A stretch of 64,000 nucleotides of DNA, from assembly GCA_016207825.1 (NCBI GenBank), contig JACQZI010000007.1, positions 260,697 through 324,696 on the forward strand, read 5' to 3'. A program made the position numbers and the translations under genes. The notes beneath the pieces are model-generated. The model did not search any database. It was not told the DNA's origin and saw only the letters and a list, made by a program, of their open reading frames with translations. Positions 17,212-24,629 of this stretch are shown here, in pieces; position 1 is the first letter of the stretch; each line of letters begins with the position of its first letter. The stretch is from Planctomycetota bacterium. Its GTDB lineage: Bacteria; Planctomycetota; MHYJ01; JACQXL01; JACQZI01.

Positions 17212-18063
17212 TTAAGTTATGATTCTTCGATATAATTTCCCGGCGATAAAGACAACGAAAATAGTTACTAAAGATAATACCCCGATATCCTGCCCGATTC
17301 CGTATATGCTTGCCCCGTTATCGAGCATCAACGCCCTTAAGGCATCGACCTGATAGGTCAGGGGGTTGAAGCTCGAAACCACTTGGAGCCACGAGGGCAT
17401 TATCGATATCGGGTAAATGGCGTTACTGGCAAAGAAGAGCGGCATAGTCATCAATTGCCCGATGCCCATAAAACGCTCGCGCGTCTTGACCAGGCAGGCA
17501 ATGATAAGCGAGAAGGTGGAAAATATGACCGCCCCGAAAAGCACGACTAGAAGCACCCCGGCTATTTTCAAGGGATGGAAATCCAGCGACACGCCGGCGA
17601 TTAACGCGACGATATAAATAATCACTGTCTGGCACAAGCCGCGCACCCCGGCTGATAACGCCTTGCCTAGGACCAAAGCGGTTCTGGGGGTGGGCGAGAC
17701 CATGAATTTATGGATGACGCCCAAATCGCGGTCGAGGATGATGGAAATTCCGTAAAAGATTGCCACAAATAAGACGCTCTGGGCGAGTATGCCGGGCGCG
17801 AGGAAATCGAGGTATTTCAGGTCGCCGGTCGGGATGGCACGCACCTTGGTAAAGACGCTCCCGAAGATGACGAGCCAGAGTATCGGCTGGACCGCGCGCA
17901 TCAGGAGCTCGCTCGGGTCGCGGCGCAGCTTGTGAATCTCGATATTGACAATAACGAGCGTCTTGGTGACGAACTCGGAGACTCCGGCGATAAACCCTCT
18001 CTTTTGGAAAGCCAGCGGTTTATCCGAGCCTTTTTGCGGTGCGTCTGGTCCTTGAGATTTCAC
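17212..18063 (-). CDS. ABC-2 type exporter permease
   Basis: 283 aa with a cytoplasmic N-terminus (about 50 residues) and six membrane segments. The core LRRDPSELLMRAVQPILWLV and FLAPGILAQSVLFVAIFYG, then DRDLGVIHKFMVSPTPRTAL, is the ABC-2 (DrrB/NodJ-like) signature. With the ATP-binding protein it forms an efflux pump for drugs, lipids or polysaccharides; the substrate is unknown. The start overlaps the ATPase gene by 44 nt, so translation is coupled; a later start would shorten the overlap. Confidence 0.88.
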   Translation of the reverse strand: MKSQGPDAPQKGSDKPLAFQKRGFIAGVSEFVTKTLVIVNIEIHKLRRDPSELLMRAVQPILWLVIFGSVFTKVRAIPTGDLKYLDFLAPGILAQSVLFVAIFYGISIILDRDLGVIHKFMVSPTPRTALVLGKALSAGVRGLCQTVIIYIVALIAGVSLDFHPLKIAGVLLVVLFGAVIFSTFSLIIACLVKTRERFMGIGQLMTMPLFFASNAIYPISIMPSWLQVVSSFNPLTYQVDALRALMLDNGASIYGIGQDIGVLSLVTIFVVFIAGKLYRRIIT

Positions 18064-18817
18064 GGTAATTCCCTTCTGAAGTCAATTCGCTTTTGGCGTA
18101 ATGGATAAAGACGTCGTTCAAGGTGGCGTCAGGTTTTTCTATGGATTTCTTAAGCTCTTTCGGCGTGCCCAAGGCGACCATTTTGCCCAGGTGCATAATC
18201 GCCACGCGGTCGCATAATTCATCGGCCTCTTCCATGTGGTGCGTGGTCAGGAATATGGTTGTGCCGAATTCAGACTGGAGATTCCGGATATGTTTCCAGA
18301 CCGCCTCGCGCGCTATCGGGTCGAGGCCAACCGTTGGCTCATCCAGGAACATAATGAGAGGTCTGTGCACCATGGACTGGGCGATTTCCAGGCGGCGAAT
18401 CATCCCGCCGGAATACTTGCGCACGAGCTTATCGGAGACATCGCTTAAGCCCATAAAAGCCAAGGCGTCATTCACCCGAAGCTTGGATTCCTTGCGAGTG
18501 ATATCGTAAAGCCGGGCGAAGAAATAAAGGTTTTCGTATCCGGTCAAAGAGCCGTCCGCGGAAATCATCTGGGGAACATAGCCGATAATCCTGCGGACAG
18601 AAGAATCCTGCTTGATTATATCGAAACCTCCGACCGTTGCCGAGCCGGAAGAAGGAGGTAATAAGGTGATGAGCATCTTGATAAGGGTGGTCTTGCCGGC
18701 TCCGTTCGGGCCCAAGAGGCCGAAACACTCTCCCTTTTTGACGGCGAGCGAAAAATTATCCACGGCGGTTAAATCGCCGAAACGGCGGGTGATAGATTGC
18801 GTTTCCAATATCGTCAT
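18020..18817 (-). CDS. ABC transporter ATP-binding protein
   Basis: 265 aa. Walker A GPNGAGKTT, Q-loop YVPQMISADGSLTG, signature KYSGGMIRRLEIAQS, Walker B LIMFLDEPTVGLDP and H-loop LTTHHMEEADELC are all intact. It powers the ABC-2 permease encoded just downstream, of the DrrA/CcmA daunorubicin-resistance type. No ribosome site is present; instead a promoter ends 8 nt upstream of the ATG, which predicts a leaderless message. Confidence 0.95.
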   Translation of the reverse strand: MTILETQSITRRFGDLTAVDNFSLAVKKGECFGLLGPNGAGKTTLIKMLITLLPPSSGSATVGGFDIIKQDSSVRRIIGYVPQMISADGSLTGYENLYFFARLYDITRKESKLRVNDALAFMGLSDVSDKLVRKYSGGMIRRLEIAQSMVHRPLIMFLDEPTVGLDPIAREAVWKHIRNLQSEFGTTIFLTTHHMEEADELCDRVAIMHLGKMVALGTPKELKKSIEKPDATLNDVFIHYAKSELTSEGNYREISRTRRTAKRLG

Positions 18818-18825
18818 TGAATAAA

Positions 18826-18854
18826 AATATACACCAATTAAAGGGGCGCTTCAA
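18826..18854 (-). promoter_or_regulatory. Promoter of ABC exporter operon, leaderless start
   Basis: TTGAAG (18849-18854), 17-nt spacer, TATATT (18826-18831), then 8 nt to the ATG at 18817 (minus strand). Transcription would begin at or next to the A of ATG. Confidence 0.6.
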
Positions 18855-18872
18855 GAAAAAGAAAGGGCATAT

Positions 18873-18983
18873 TAACCACAGAGTTCACAGAGAAAAGATA
18901 TTTGCTGAGGAGAATAATTTGTTTGCCCCATTGAAAGGAAGTTGATATAGTTAAGGAATAATTTTCTCAGTGCTCTCTGTCCC
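18873..18983. repeat. ACCACAGAG / CTCTCTGT inverted repeat element
   Basis: TTAACCACAGAGTTCACAGA on the left and CTCAGTGCTCTCTGTCC on the right, about 70 nt apart, with an extra CCCC-TTAC-GGGG hairpin at the right end. Third member of the CACAGAG family. Confidence 0.5.
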
Positions 18984-19033
18984 CTTACGGGGAGGCTAAC
19001 GCACCGGCTAAGTATTAAATAAGGAGTGATAAT

Positions 19034-19366
19034 ATGGGGTTTTTCAGGGAAGCTGAATTGAATAAGCGCGAGATTATCAAGGGAGTTAATCTAAGAGTTG
19101 CCTCATGTGAAAAGACCATGATAACGCTCTTCGACTTCGAGCCGAATGCCACAATGCCCCCACACCGCCATCCGCACGAGCAGATAACCTACATCATCAA
19201 AGGCGAGCTCGAATTCACCCTTGAAGGCAAAACCAAGGTGCTTAAGGAAGGCGACGGGGTGGTAATACTCGCGAATCAGGAACACGGCGCCAAGGTGTTA
19301 GGCAAACCCGCTAAAGTGATTGATGCCTGGTATCCGCAGAGGGAAGATTACAAAACGGTTAAATAG
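19034..19366 (+). CDS. Cupin domain protein
   Basis: 110 aa single-domain cupin. Metal site PPHRHPHEQITYIIKGELEF (His, His, Glu) and a second motif EGDGVVILANQEHGAKVLG with the last His. It is a small beta-barrel likely binding a metal and a small carboxylate or sugar; no specific reaction can be assigned. AAGGAGTGATAAT precedes the ATG. Its last 8 nt overlap the end of the convergent fumarase gene. Confidence 0.88.
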   Translation: MGFFREAELNKREIIKGVNLRVASCEKTMITLFDFEPNATMPPHRHPHEQITYIIKGELEFTLEGKTKVLKEGDGVVILANQEHGAKVLGKPAKVIDAWYPQREDYKTVK

Positions 19367-20201
19367 TGATTGTTTTATAGCGTGCGGCGTGGCAATTCAA
19401 ATTGACCGCCACCGGCAGTGCAGTGATATGGCAGGAAGCTCTTTCGATATGAACCGCCAAGGCTGTGATTCTTCCGCCCAGTCCCGAAGGCCCGATTCCG
19501 GTATTATTTATATCCGTCAATAATTCCTGCTCCAGTTTCGCGTAATACGGGTCGGGATTAGCTGTTCCCAAAGGCCTCAGGAGCGCCCGCTTTGCCAGGA
19601 CCGCCACTCCGTCAAAGGTGCTGCCGATTCCGATTCCGACCACTATCGGTGGGCAGGGATTGGAGCCGGCGGTTTTAATCGTCTCTACGACAAACTTCTT
19701 TACGCCCGCGATTCCGGCAGAAGGGGGGAGCATAATCAGTTTTCCCATATTCTCGCTGCCGCCGCCTTTGGCGATAAAGGTGATTTTGAGCTTTTCTCCC
19801 GGGACGAGTTCCGTATGGATAACCGCCGGGGTGTTGTCTCCGGTGTTCTTTCTGTTCAAGGGGTCGATGGTGATGGATTTCCTCAAGTAGCCTTCGGTAT
19901 AGCCCTGGCGGACGCCCTCGTTAATCGCGTCATAAAGATAGCCGCCCTTAAGGCAGACATCCTGTCCGAGCTCGATAAAGATGACCGCGGTGCCGGTATC
20001 CTGGCAGATTGGCATCTGCTTATTGCGCGCCAGTTCATTATTCTTAACCAGCTGCGCCAGCACTTCCTTCCCGACCGTGGATTCTTCCTTTTTTATCGAA
20101 TCTTTCAATGCCTGCTGGACCTCCTCTGGAATAAAATAGGCGGCGTCCATGCAGATTTTCTTGATGGTGGAAGTGATGATATCGGTTTTAATTTCCCGCA
20201 T
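19359..20201 (-). CDS. Class I fumarate hydratase, alpha (N-terminal) subunit
   Basis: 280 aa. Two-subunit, 4Fe-4S fumarases and tartrate dehydratases share MPICQDTGTAVIFIELGQ near residue 60, GGGSENMGKLIMLPPSAG, and NPCPPIVVGIGIGSTFD; the cluster cysteines are present. The C-terminus is the family's usual end. It interconverts fumarate and malate. The beta subunit gene is not next to it, since the next gene downstream is the convergent cupin. It overlaps the korC end by 14 nt, so it is expressed with the 2-oxoacid oxidoreductase, fitting a TCA-type segment run with ferredoxin. L(+)-tartrate dehydratase alpha is the alternative. Confidence 0.88.
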   Translation of the reverse strand: MREIKTDIITSTIKKICMDAAYFIPEEVQQALKDSIKKEESTVGKEVLAQLVKNNELARNKQMPICQDTGTAVIFIELGQDVCLKGGYLYDAINEGVRQGYTEGYLRKSITIDPLNRKNTGDNTPAVIHTELVPGEKLKITFIAKGGGSENMGKLIMLPPSAGIAGVKKFVVETIKTAGSNPCPPIVVGIGIGSTFDGVAVLAKRALLRPLGTANPDPYYAKLEQELLTDINNTGIGPSGLGGRITALAVHIERASCHITALPVAVNLNCHAARYKTITI

Positions 20202-20721
20202 AATTAAATCCTTTCAGAAAAGCCTTGATATTAAGCTCCTCTGTTCCGGGGGGAACGGAGGATTTAATGGCTTCCTGCATGGCCTTTTCCGAGACCACTT
20301 TTGCCTTGGCGGCGAAGAAGCCGAGCATGACGATATTGGCAACCATGCGCTTGCCGACTTCTTCGGCCAGCTTGCTTGCCGGTATCTTGAATATCTTGAC
20401 GTCTTTACGGGGCGCGTCCATTTTAACCATATCCTGTTCGACGAGCATGATTCCGCCCGGCTTAAGGTCGGCGGCGTATTTATTATAAGCGCCCTGGGAC
20501 ATGACTATCAGGACGTCCGGATGGGTGACGATCGGGTAGGTGACGTCTTTATCGGAAACGATTACCTGCGTGCTGCAGGAGCCGCCGCGCGATTCCGGCC
20601 CGTAGCTCTGGACCATGGTCGCGAAGAGGTCGTCGTAAATGCTGGCGGCCTTGCCGGCGATATACCCGGTGAGTATTATCCCCTGCCCGCCAAGCCCGCT
20701 GAATATAATTTCCTTATTCAT
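20188..20721 (-). CDS. korC: 2-oxoacid:ferredoxin oxidoreductase gamma subunit
   Basis: 177 aa. IFSGLGGQGIILTGYIAGKAA at the start, and SYGPESRGGSCSTQVIVSD in the middle, are the signature of the gamma (domain III) subunit that shapes the CoA/TPP interface. Four subunits in the order D-A-B-C on one strand match KorDABC/VorDABC. It ends inside the fumarase gene. Substrate (2-oxoglutarate preferred as guess) cannot be read from this subunit. Confidence 0.92.
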   Translation of the reverse strand: MNKEIIFSGLGGQGIILTGYIAGKAASIYDDLFATMVQSYGPESRGGSCSTQVIVSDKDVTYPIVTHPDVLIVMSQGAYNKYAADLKPGGIMLVEQDMVKMDAPRKDVKIFKIPASKLAEEVGKRMVANIVMLGFFAAKAKVVSEKAMQEAIKSSVPPGTEELNIKAFLKGFNYAGN

Positions 20722-20727
20722 TCTATT

Positions 20728-21621
20728 CTAATGCCTGTCTCTTTCTTCTTCGGCCATTTTAAATACCTTGCCTTTTTGCATGGTGTTGCTCCGGCGCTCG
20801 GTGGTCAAGCCCAGGTAGCTGGAGCGTTTGATATCGACAAAGTTGCCGACCACGATTTTCTCCTTGCGGACGATATTTATATCCTTAAGCTGGGCTTTAT
20901 GGTCTGTCAAGGTGTTTTTCTGGTAGAATTTCATCATGTCAAGTCCGCTTCCGATTTTATTATTGCGCGCGTAAAGGGTCGGGCAGGGCGAGATTATTTC
21001 CAGGAAGCTGAATCCCTGTTTTAAGATGGCTTTGCGCATGGATAATTCCAGCTGCCGCGCGTGGTAAACGGTCCAGCGGGAAACATAAACCGCGCCCGAA
21101 GCCGCCGCGAGATACGGAAGGCTCATCGGAAACGCGAAATTGCCGTATGGAGTGCTCGAGGTTATCGCGTTAAGCGGGGTGGTCGGGCTTGCCTGCCCGC
21201 CGGTCATCCCGTAATTGGAATTATTGACGCAGATGACGGTGATATCGACGTTGCGGCGCGCCGCGTGGATGAAATGGTTGCCGCCGATGGCAATCAAGTC
21301 GCCTTCCCCGGAAAATACAATAACCGTCAAATCCGGCCGTGCTAGTTTTAATCCGGTCGCGAACGGAATCGCCCGCCCGTGCGTGGTATGGAAAGAATCT
21401 ACATTTATATATCCGGCGATGCGCCCGGAGCAGCCGATGCCGGAAACTACGGCAATCTTGTTCTTTGGGGTTCCGGTATTGACCAGCGTATTCAAAAAGA
21501 CATTCAGGGCAACGCCCAGCCCGCATCCGGAACACCAGATGTGGGGCATGCGCTCTTCCCTGACGTATTCGTCAAGAGGATGGAGCATATCGGGCTTTTC
21601 TAACATTAGTTCTTCTTTCAT
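20728..21621 (-). CDS. korB: 2-oxoacid:ferredoxin oxidoreductase beta subunit (TPP-binding)
   Basis: 297 aa. PHIWCSGCGLGVALNVFL begins the TPP domain, with VSGIGCSGRIAGYI and the Mg/TPP stretch FSGEGDLIAIGGNHFIHAAR (GDG-like), then VCVNNSNYGMTGGQASPTTP. It oxidatively decarboxylates a 2-oxoacid to the acyl-CoA and reduces ferredoxin. The start overlaps the alpha gene stop by 4 nt. SPTTPLNAITSSTPYGN is close to 2-oxoglutarate-type enzymes, which fits the fumarase neighbour. Confidence 0.94.
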   Translation of the reverse strand: MKEELMLEKPDMLHPLDEYVREERMPHIWCSGCGLGVALNVFLNTLVNTGTPKNKIAVVSGIGCSGRIAGYINVDSFHTTHGRAIPFATGLKLARPDLTVIVFSGEGDLIAIGGNHFIHAARRNVDITVICVNNSNYGMTGGQASPTTPLNAITSSTPYGNFAFPMSLPYLAAASGAVYVSRWTVYHARQLELSMRKAILKQGFSFLEIISPCPTLYARNNKIGSGLDMMKFYQKNTLTDHKAQLKDINIVRKEKIVVGNFVDIKRSSYLGLTTERRSNTMQKGKVFKMAEEERDRH

Positions 21622-22772
21622 TTCACCGCTTTCTTTATAGCTTCAAGTATCGTATCAGGATTATGCGGTTCGCCGCCCATATGGGGTAGTAAAGTCACCT
21701 TGGCTTTTCCGGCAACCGCCCGCTCCACTTCGCGGACCATCTGCCCGGCGTTAAGTTCCGGGACGATAAACGCCTTTACCCGGCCGGCGATTTCCCTGAT
21801 TTCTTCCTCAGGGAACGGCCAAGCGGTAATCAGGCGGAACATCCCGACTTTGATGCCTTCTTTGCGCGCCTGTTCAATCGGGCGCATGGCGATTCTGGAT
21901 GTTATCCCGTAAGCGCAGACAACAATCTCCGCGTCTTCCAGGTATTTTTCCTCATACATGAGGATATCTTTTCTATTAACCACAATTTTATCAACCAGCC
22001 GCTGGACGGATTTCTGCTGGGTTGCCGCGTCTATCTTGGGATAGCCGTTTTCCTCGTGCGTCAGTCCAGTAATATGTATGTAATAACCTTCGCCGGCATT
22101 GACCATATCCGGAACGAGGTCTTTTTCCGGTTTATAAGGTATATATTCACCCGGAGGCAGTTTCGTATGCCTGCGGGGATAGAGCTTTATCTGGGAAGCC
22201 GGCGGGATGACAACCTTGCCGGTCATATGGGCAATCACTTCATCAGCCATGACCAAGACGGGCAGTCTGTATTTTTCCGCGAAGTTAAATGCCTGGATGG
22301 TCAGGTCGAACATCTCCTGGGGAGAATTGGGGCACAGGGCTATGATTTCATAAGTCCCGTGGGAGCCCCAGCGCGCCTGCATCATATCCGCCTGTGCGAC
22401 CAGAGTGGGCAGTCCCGTAGAAGGTCCGCCGCGCTGGACATCCACCACCACGCAGGGAGTTTCGGTCATGATTCCAAGCCCGATATTTTCCATCATCAGG
22501 CTGAAGCCTGGGCCGGAGGTTGAGGTCATGGATTTCTTGCCGCCCCAGGAAGCGCCCAGAATCGCCGCCATTGAAGCGATTTCATCCTCCATCTGGATAA
22601 AGACGCCGCCTATCAGCGGGAGCCTTTCGGACATCCGCTCGGCTATTTCGGTCGCCGGGGTGATGGGGTATCCGCCGAAGAAAGTGCATCCGGCGGCCAA
22701 GGCGCCCTCGGCGCAGGCGATATCGCCGTTGATGAAGTGGGTGCCCGTTAAAACCGGTTCGTTTTCAGACAT
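21618..22772 (-). CDS. korA: 2-oxoacid:ferredoxin oxidoreductase alpha subunit
   Basis: 384 aa from the ATG at 22772; the frame runs 33 codons further up but that part overlaps korD. It begins with MSENEPVLTGTHFINGDIAC and has AAGCTFFGGYPITPATEIAE, the pyrimidine-domain mark, MEDEIASMAAILGASWGGKK, SGPGFSLMMENIGLG, and a C-terminal domain II with VPELNAGQMVREVERAVAGK. Together with beta, gamma and delta it makes the heterotetramer. Spacing to korD is 8 nt. Confidence 0.94.
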   Translation of the reverse strand: MSENEPVLTGTHFINGDIACAEGALAAGCTFFGGYPITPATEIAERMSERLPLIGGVFIQMEDEIASMAAILGASWGGKKSMTSTSGPGFSLMMENIGLGIMTETPCVVVDVQRGGPSTGLPTLVAQADMMQARWGSHGTYEIIALCPNSPQEMFDLTIQAFNFAEKYRLPVLVMADEVIAHMTGKVVIPPASQIKLYPRRHTKLPPGEYIPYKPEKDLVPDMVNAGEGYYIHITGLTHEENGYPKIDAATQQKSVQRLVDKIVVNRKDILMYEEKYLEDAEIVVCAYGITSRIAMRPIEQARKEGIKVGMFRLITAWPFPEEEIREIAGRVKAFIVPELNAGQMVREVERAVAGKAKVTLLPHMGGEPHNPDTILEAIKKAVK

Positions 22773-22780
22773 ATATTTCC

Positions 22781-23089
22781 TTAGGAAGCCGACCCGTCGC
22801 CGGGGTCTTCCGTTTTCGCTCCCTTTGATTTCTTGATATAGATGGCGAAATCCGGGCATAAAAGCCCGCAATTATTGCACCCGCTGCATAGTTCCGGTGA
22901 TTTTACCAGAGGGTAGTGGTAGCCTTTGCTGTTATATTCGGGGGACATTGCTAGGACGGCTTTGGGACAGAAACTGATGCAATATTCGCATCCTTTGCAG
23001 CGTTCGGATATGGTAACAAGCTCTCCCTTGGGTACTTTGGTGACCTTTATCTTGAGTTTATCTTTCAGTAAGTCACTAGTCGATTTCAT
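22781..23089 (-). CDS. korD: 2-oxoacid:ferredoxin oxidoreductase delta subunit (2x 4Fe-4S ferredoxin)
   Basis: 102 aa. Two clusters: CKGCEYCISFCP and CSGCNNCGLLCPD. It takes electrons from the TPP site to soluble ferredoxin. First gene of korDABC plus fumarase. The promoter is at 23112-23138; no clear ribosome site precedes the ATG. Confidence 0.93.
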   Translation of the reverse strand: MKSTSDLLKDKLKIKVTKVPKGELVTISERCKGCEYCISFCPKAVLAMSPEYNSKGYHYPLVKSPELCSGCNNCGLLCPDFAIYIKKSKGAKTEDPGDGSAS

Positions 23090-23111
23090 AGCATTTAAAC
23101 CATCTGGTTAC

Positions 23112-23138
23112 TTTATAACAAGCTGGCAGTTATGTCAA
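23112..23138 (-). promoter_or_regulatory. Probable promoter of the kor-fumarase operon
   Basis: TTGACA (23133-23138) with TATAAA (23112-23117) at a short 15-nt spacing, or TAAAGT two bases further on at 17 nt. The leader to the ATG at 23089 would be about 15 nt. Confidence 0.45.
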
Positions 23139-23176
23139 ATAAAACCCGTTTTGTTGAATAAGTCGGCAGGGATAAG

Positions 23177-23884
23177 CTAAAATAAAAAGCGCGGAATGCT
23201 GATATCGGAAACAATAAGTTTTCCCAGGTATTTTTTGGCTAACTTGTTCTTGAATCCCGTTTTAGGCGCGCCGAAGGTGATGGTTTTGTCCGCTTTGATA
23301 GCTATACCCAACGGGATACCTTTGTCGCAATCGAGACCTGAAGGGACGTCCACCGCAATAACCGGTATTTTAGAGCGGTTGATAGATTCAACCAGTTCTT
23401 TTATAGGGCCGTTTATCGGACGTGTTAAGCCAATGCCGAAGATAGCGTCTATGATAAGTGATGGGTTTAGACCGTTTAACGGTTTAACCGTTGATTCCAT
23501 TACGGGGAGGCGCATCTTCAGGGCGATTTTCAAGTTGGTAGCCGCGTCGCCGGTTTTGGCCAGGGCTTCTTTAAGATTGCCCAGATAGAATACTTTGACC
23601 TTTACGCCGGAATTAAAGAGGTGACGCGCGGCAACAAATCCGTCGCCTCCGTTATTCCCTGAGCCGCAGATAATATGAACTATCCCGCTCCGCTTCGCTT
23701 CGAGAACGCGACGAATATTTTTGTGGTGGGTCAGCGCACTTCCTTTCTTGGATTTTAGCATCTTGAGAGCTTCCAATGCGACAGCTCTGCCGGCATTTTC
23801 CATGAGGACCATTCCCGAAATGCCGTATTCCTCGATAGTCCGGCGGTCGAGTTCCTGCATCTCTTTCCTGGAAAGATATTTCAT
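23177..23884 (-). CDS. nnrE: NAD(P)H-hydrate epimerase (YjeF N-terminal domain)
   Basis: 235 aa. It interconverts the R and S forms of damaged, hydrated NAD(P)H so the dehydratase can repair them. YLSRKEMQELDRRTIEEYGI and MENAGRAVALEAL open the domain; GSGNNGGDGFVAARHL and IIDAIFGIGLTRPINGP, then DVPSGLDCDKG, complete it. The partner dehydratase domain (NnrD) is absent, so this is the single-domain form. Between MLKSKKG and the GSGNN motif lies an unusual stretch, THHKNIRRVLEAKRSG, whose DNA contains a CTTCGCTTCG run like the dispersed palindromic elements. Confidence 0.9.
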   Translation of the reverse strand: MKYLSRKEMQELDRRTIEEYGISGMVLMENAGRAVALEALKMLKSKKGSALTHHKNIRRVLEAKRSGIVHIICGSGNNGGDGFVAARHLFNSGVKVKVFYLGNLKEALAKTGDAATNLKIALKMRLPVMESTVKPLNGLNPSLIIDAIFGIGLTRPINGPIKELVESINRSKIPVIAVDVPSGLDCDKGIPLGIAIKADKTITFGAPKTGFKNKLAKKYLGKLIVSDISIPRFLF

Positions 23885-23905
23885 AATAAATTACATTCAG
23901 TATGG

Positions 23906-23968
23906 TAAACGGATTTAGCTGATTTATCTGATGGGATAAATATCAGTTTAATCCGTTTAATCAGATTA
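23906..23968. repeat. Inverted repeat TAAACGGATT / AATCCGTTTA
   Basis: Arms at 23906-23915 and 23950-23959 are perfect 10-bp complements, with weaker GATTTATCTGAT / ATCAG matches inside. It lies between the MBL and nnrE genes. A degenerate relative is at 9929-9981. Confidence 0.5.
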
Positions 23969-24607
23969 CAAAAAAGGATTACCGTGCTTTTCCGCGCCGA
24001 CGGTCGTTGCCGGTCCGTGGCCAGGATAAACCACCGTATCATCCGGCAGTGATAATATCTTTTCCTTAATGTTCCGTATTAATTCCTGCATCGAGCCGCC
24101 GGGGAAATCCGTCCTCCCCACTCCCATCTGGAAAAGGGTGTCGCCGGTAAATATAGTCGGAACGGCTTTAATCCCGGACGGTTGATGCAACAGGGAAATG
24201 CCGCCCAGGGTGTGTCCCGGCGTATGGAGAATTTTAAACTCGTGTTTCCCTATCTTTAGGGAATCGTTTCCTTCAAGAAGTTTATCGGGTTCAGGCGAGG
24301 TATAGGAAAAGCCGAGTTCCGTGGAGAGATTTTTATGCGAGGCGCCCAGCATTGCTGAATCAGAAGGATGGATGCAGAGCAGGGCATCCGGGAATGCCTT
24401 CTTCAATTCCGCGTTCGCCCCGATATGGTCGATATGCCCGTGGGTATTGACGAGATAAACCGGTTTCAGCTTTTTCTTCTTAAGATAGTTGACGATTTCT
24501 TCCCCATCACCGCCCGGGTCGATGACAAGGGCTTCGGAATCCGGCGGAAAATTTACCACATAACAACACGCCTGGATGGGACCGACAATCAAAGTTGCTA
24601 CATTCAT
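23966..24607 (-). CDS. Metallo-beta-lactamase fold hydrolase, glyoxalase II-like
   Basis: 213 aa. The metal site THGHIDHIG, HTPGHTLGGIS, FTGDTLFQMGVGRTDFPGG and VVYPGHGPATTVGAEK match the short YcbL/glyoxalase II-like group, which hydrolyses thioesters such as S-lactoylglutathione analogues. No C-terminal substrate domain is present. AGGAAAAAGAAC precedes the ATG; it follows dnaE by 22 nt and is probably on the same transcript. Confidence 0.9.
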   Translation of the reverse strand: MNVATLIVGPIQACCYVVNFPPDSEALVIDPGGDGEEIVNYLKKKKLKPVYLVNTHGHIDHIGANAELKKAFPDALLCIHPSDSAMLGASHKNLSTELGFSYTSPEPDKLLEGNDSLKIGKHEFKILHTPGHTLGGISLLHQPSGIKAVPTIFTGDTLFQMGVGRTDFPGGSMQELIRNIKEKILSLPDDTVVYPGHGPATTVGAEKHGNPFL

Positions 24608-24629
24608 AGTTCTTTTTCCTATATATTTA

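Noticed and set aside
20149-21024. 291-aa plus-strand ORF
   Set aside because: It lies antisense to korC and korB, which are complete and recognised.
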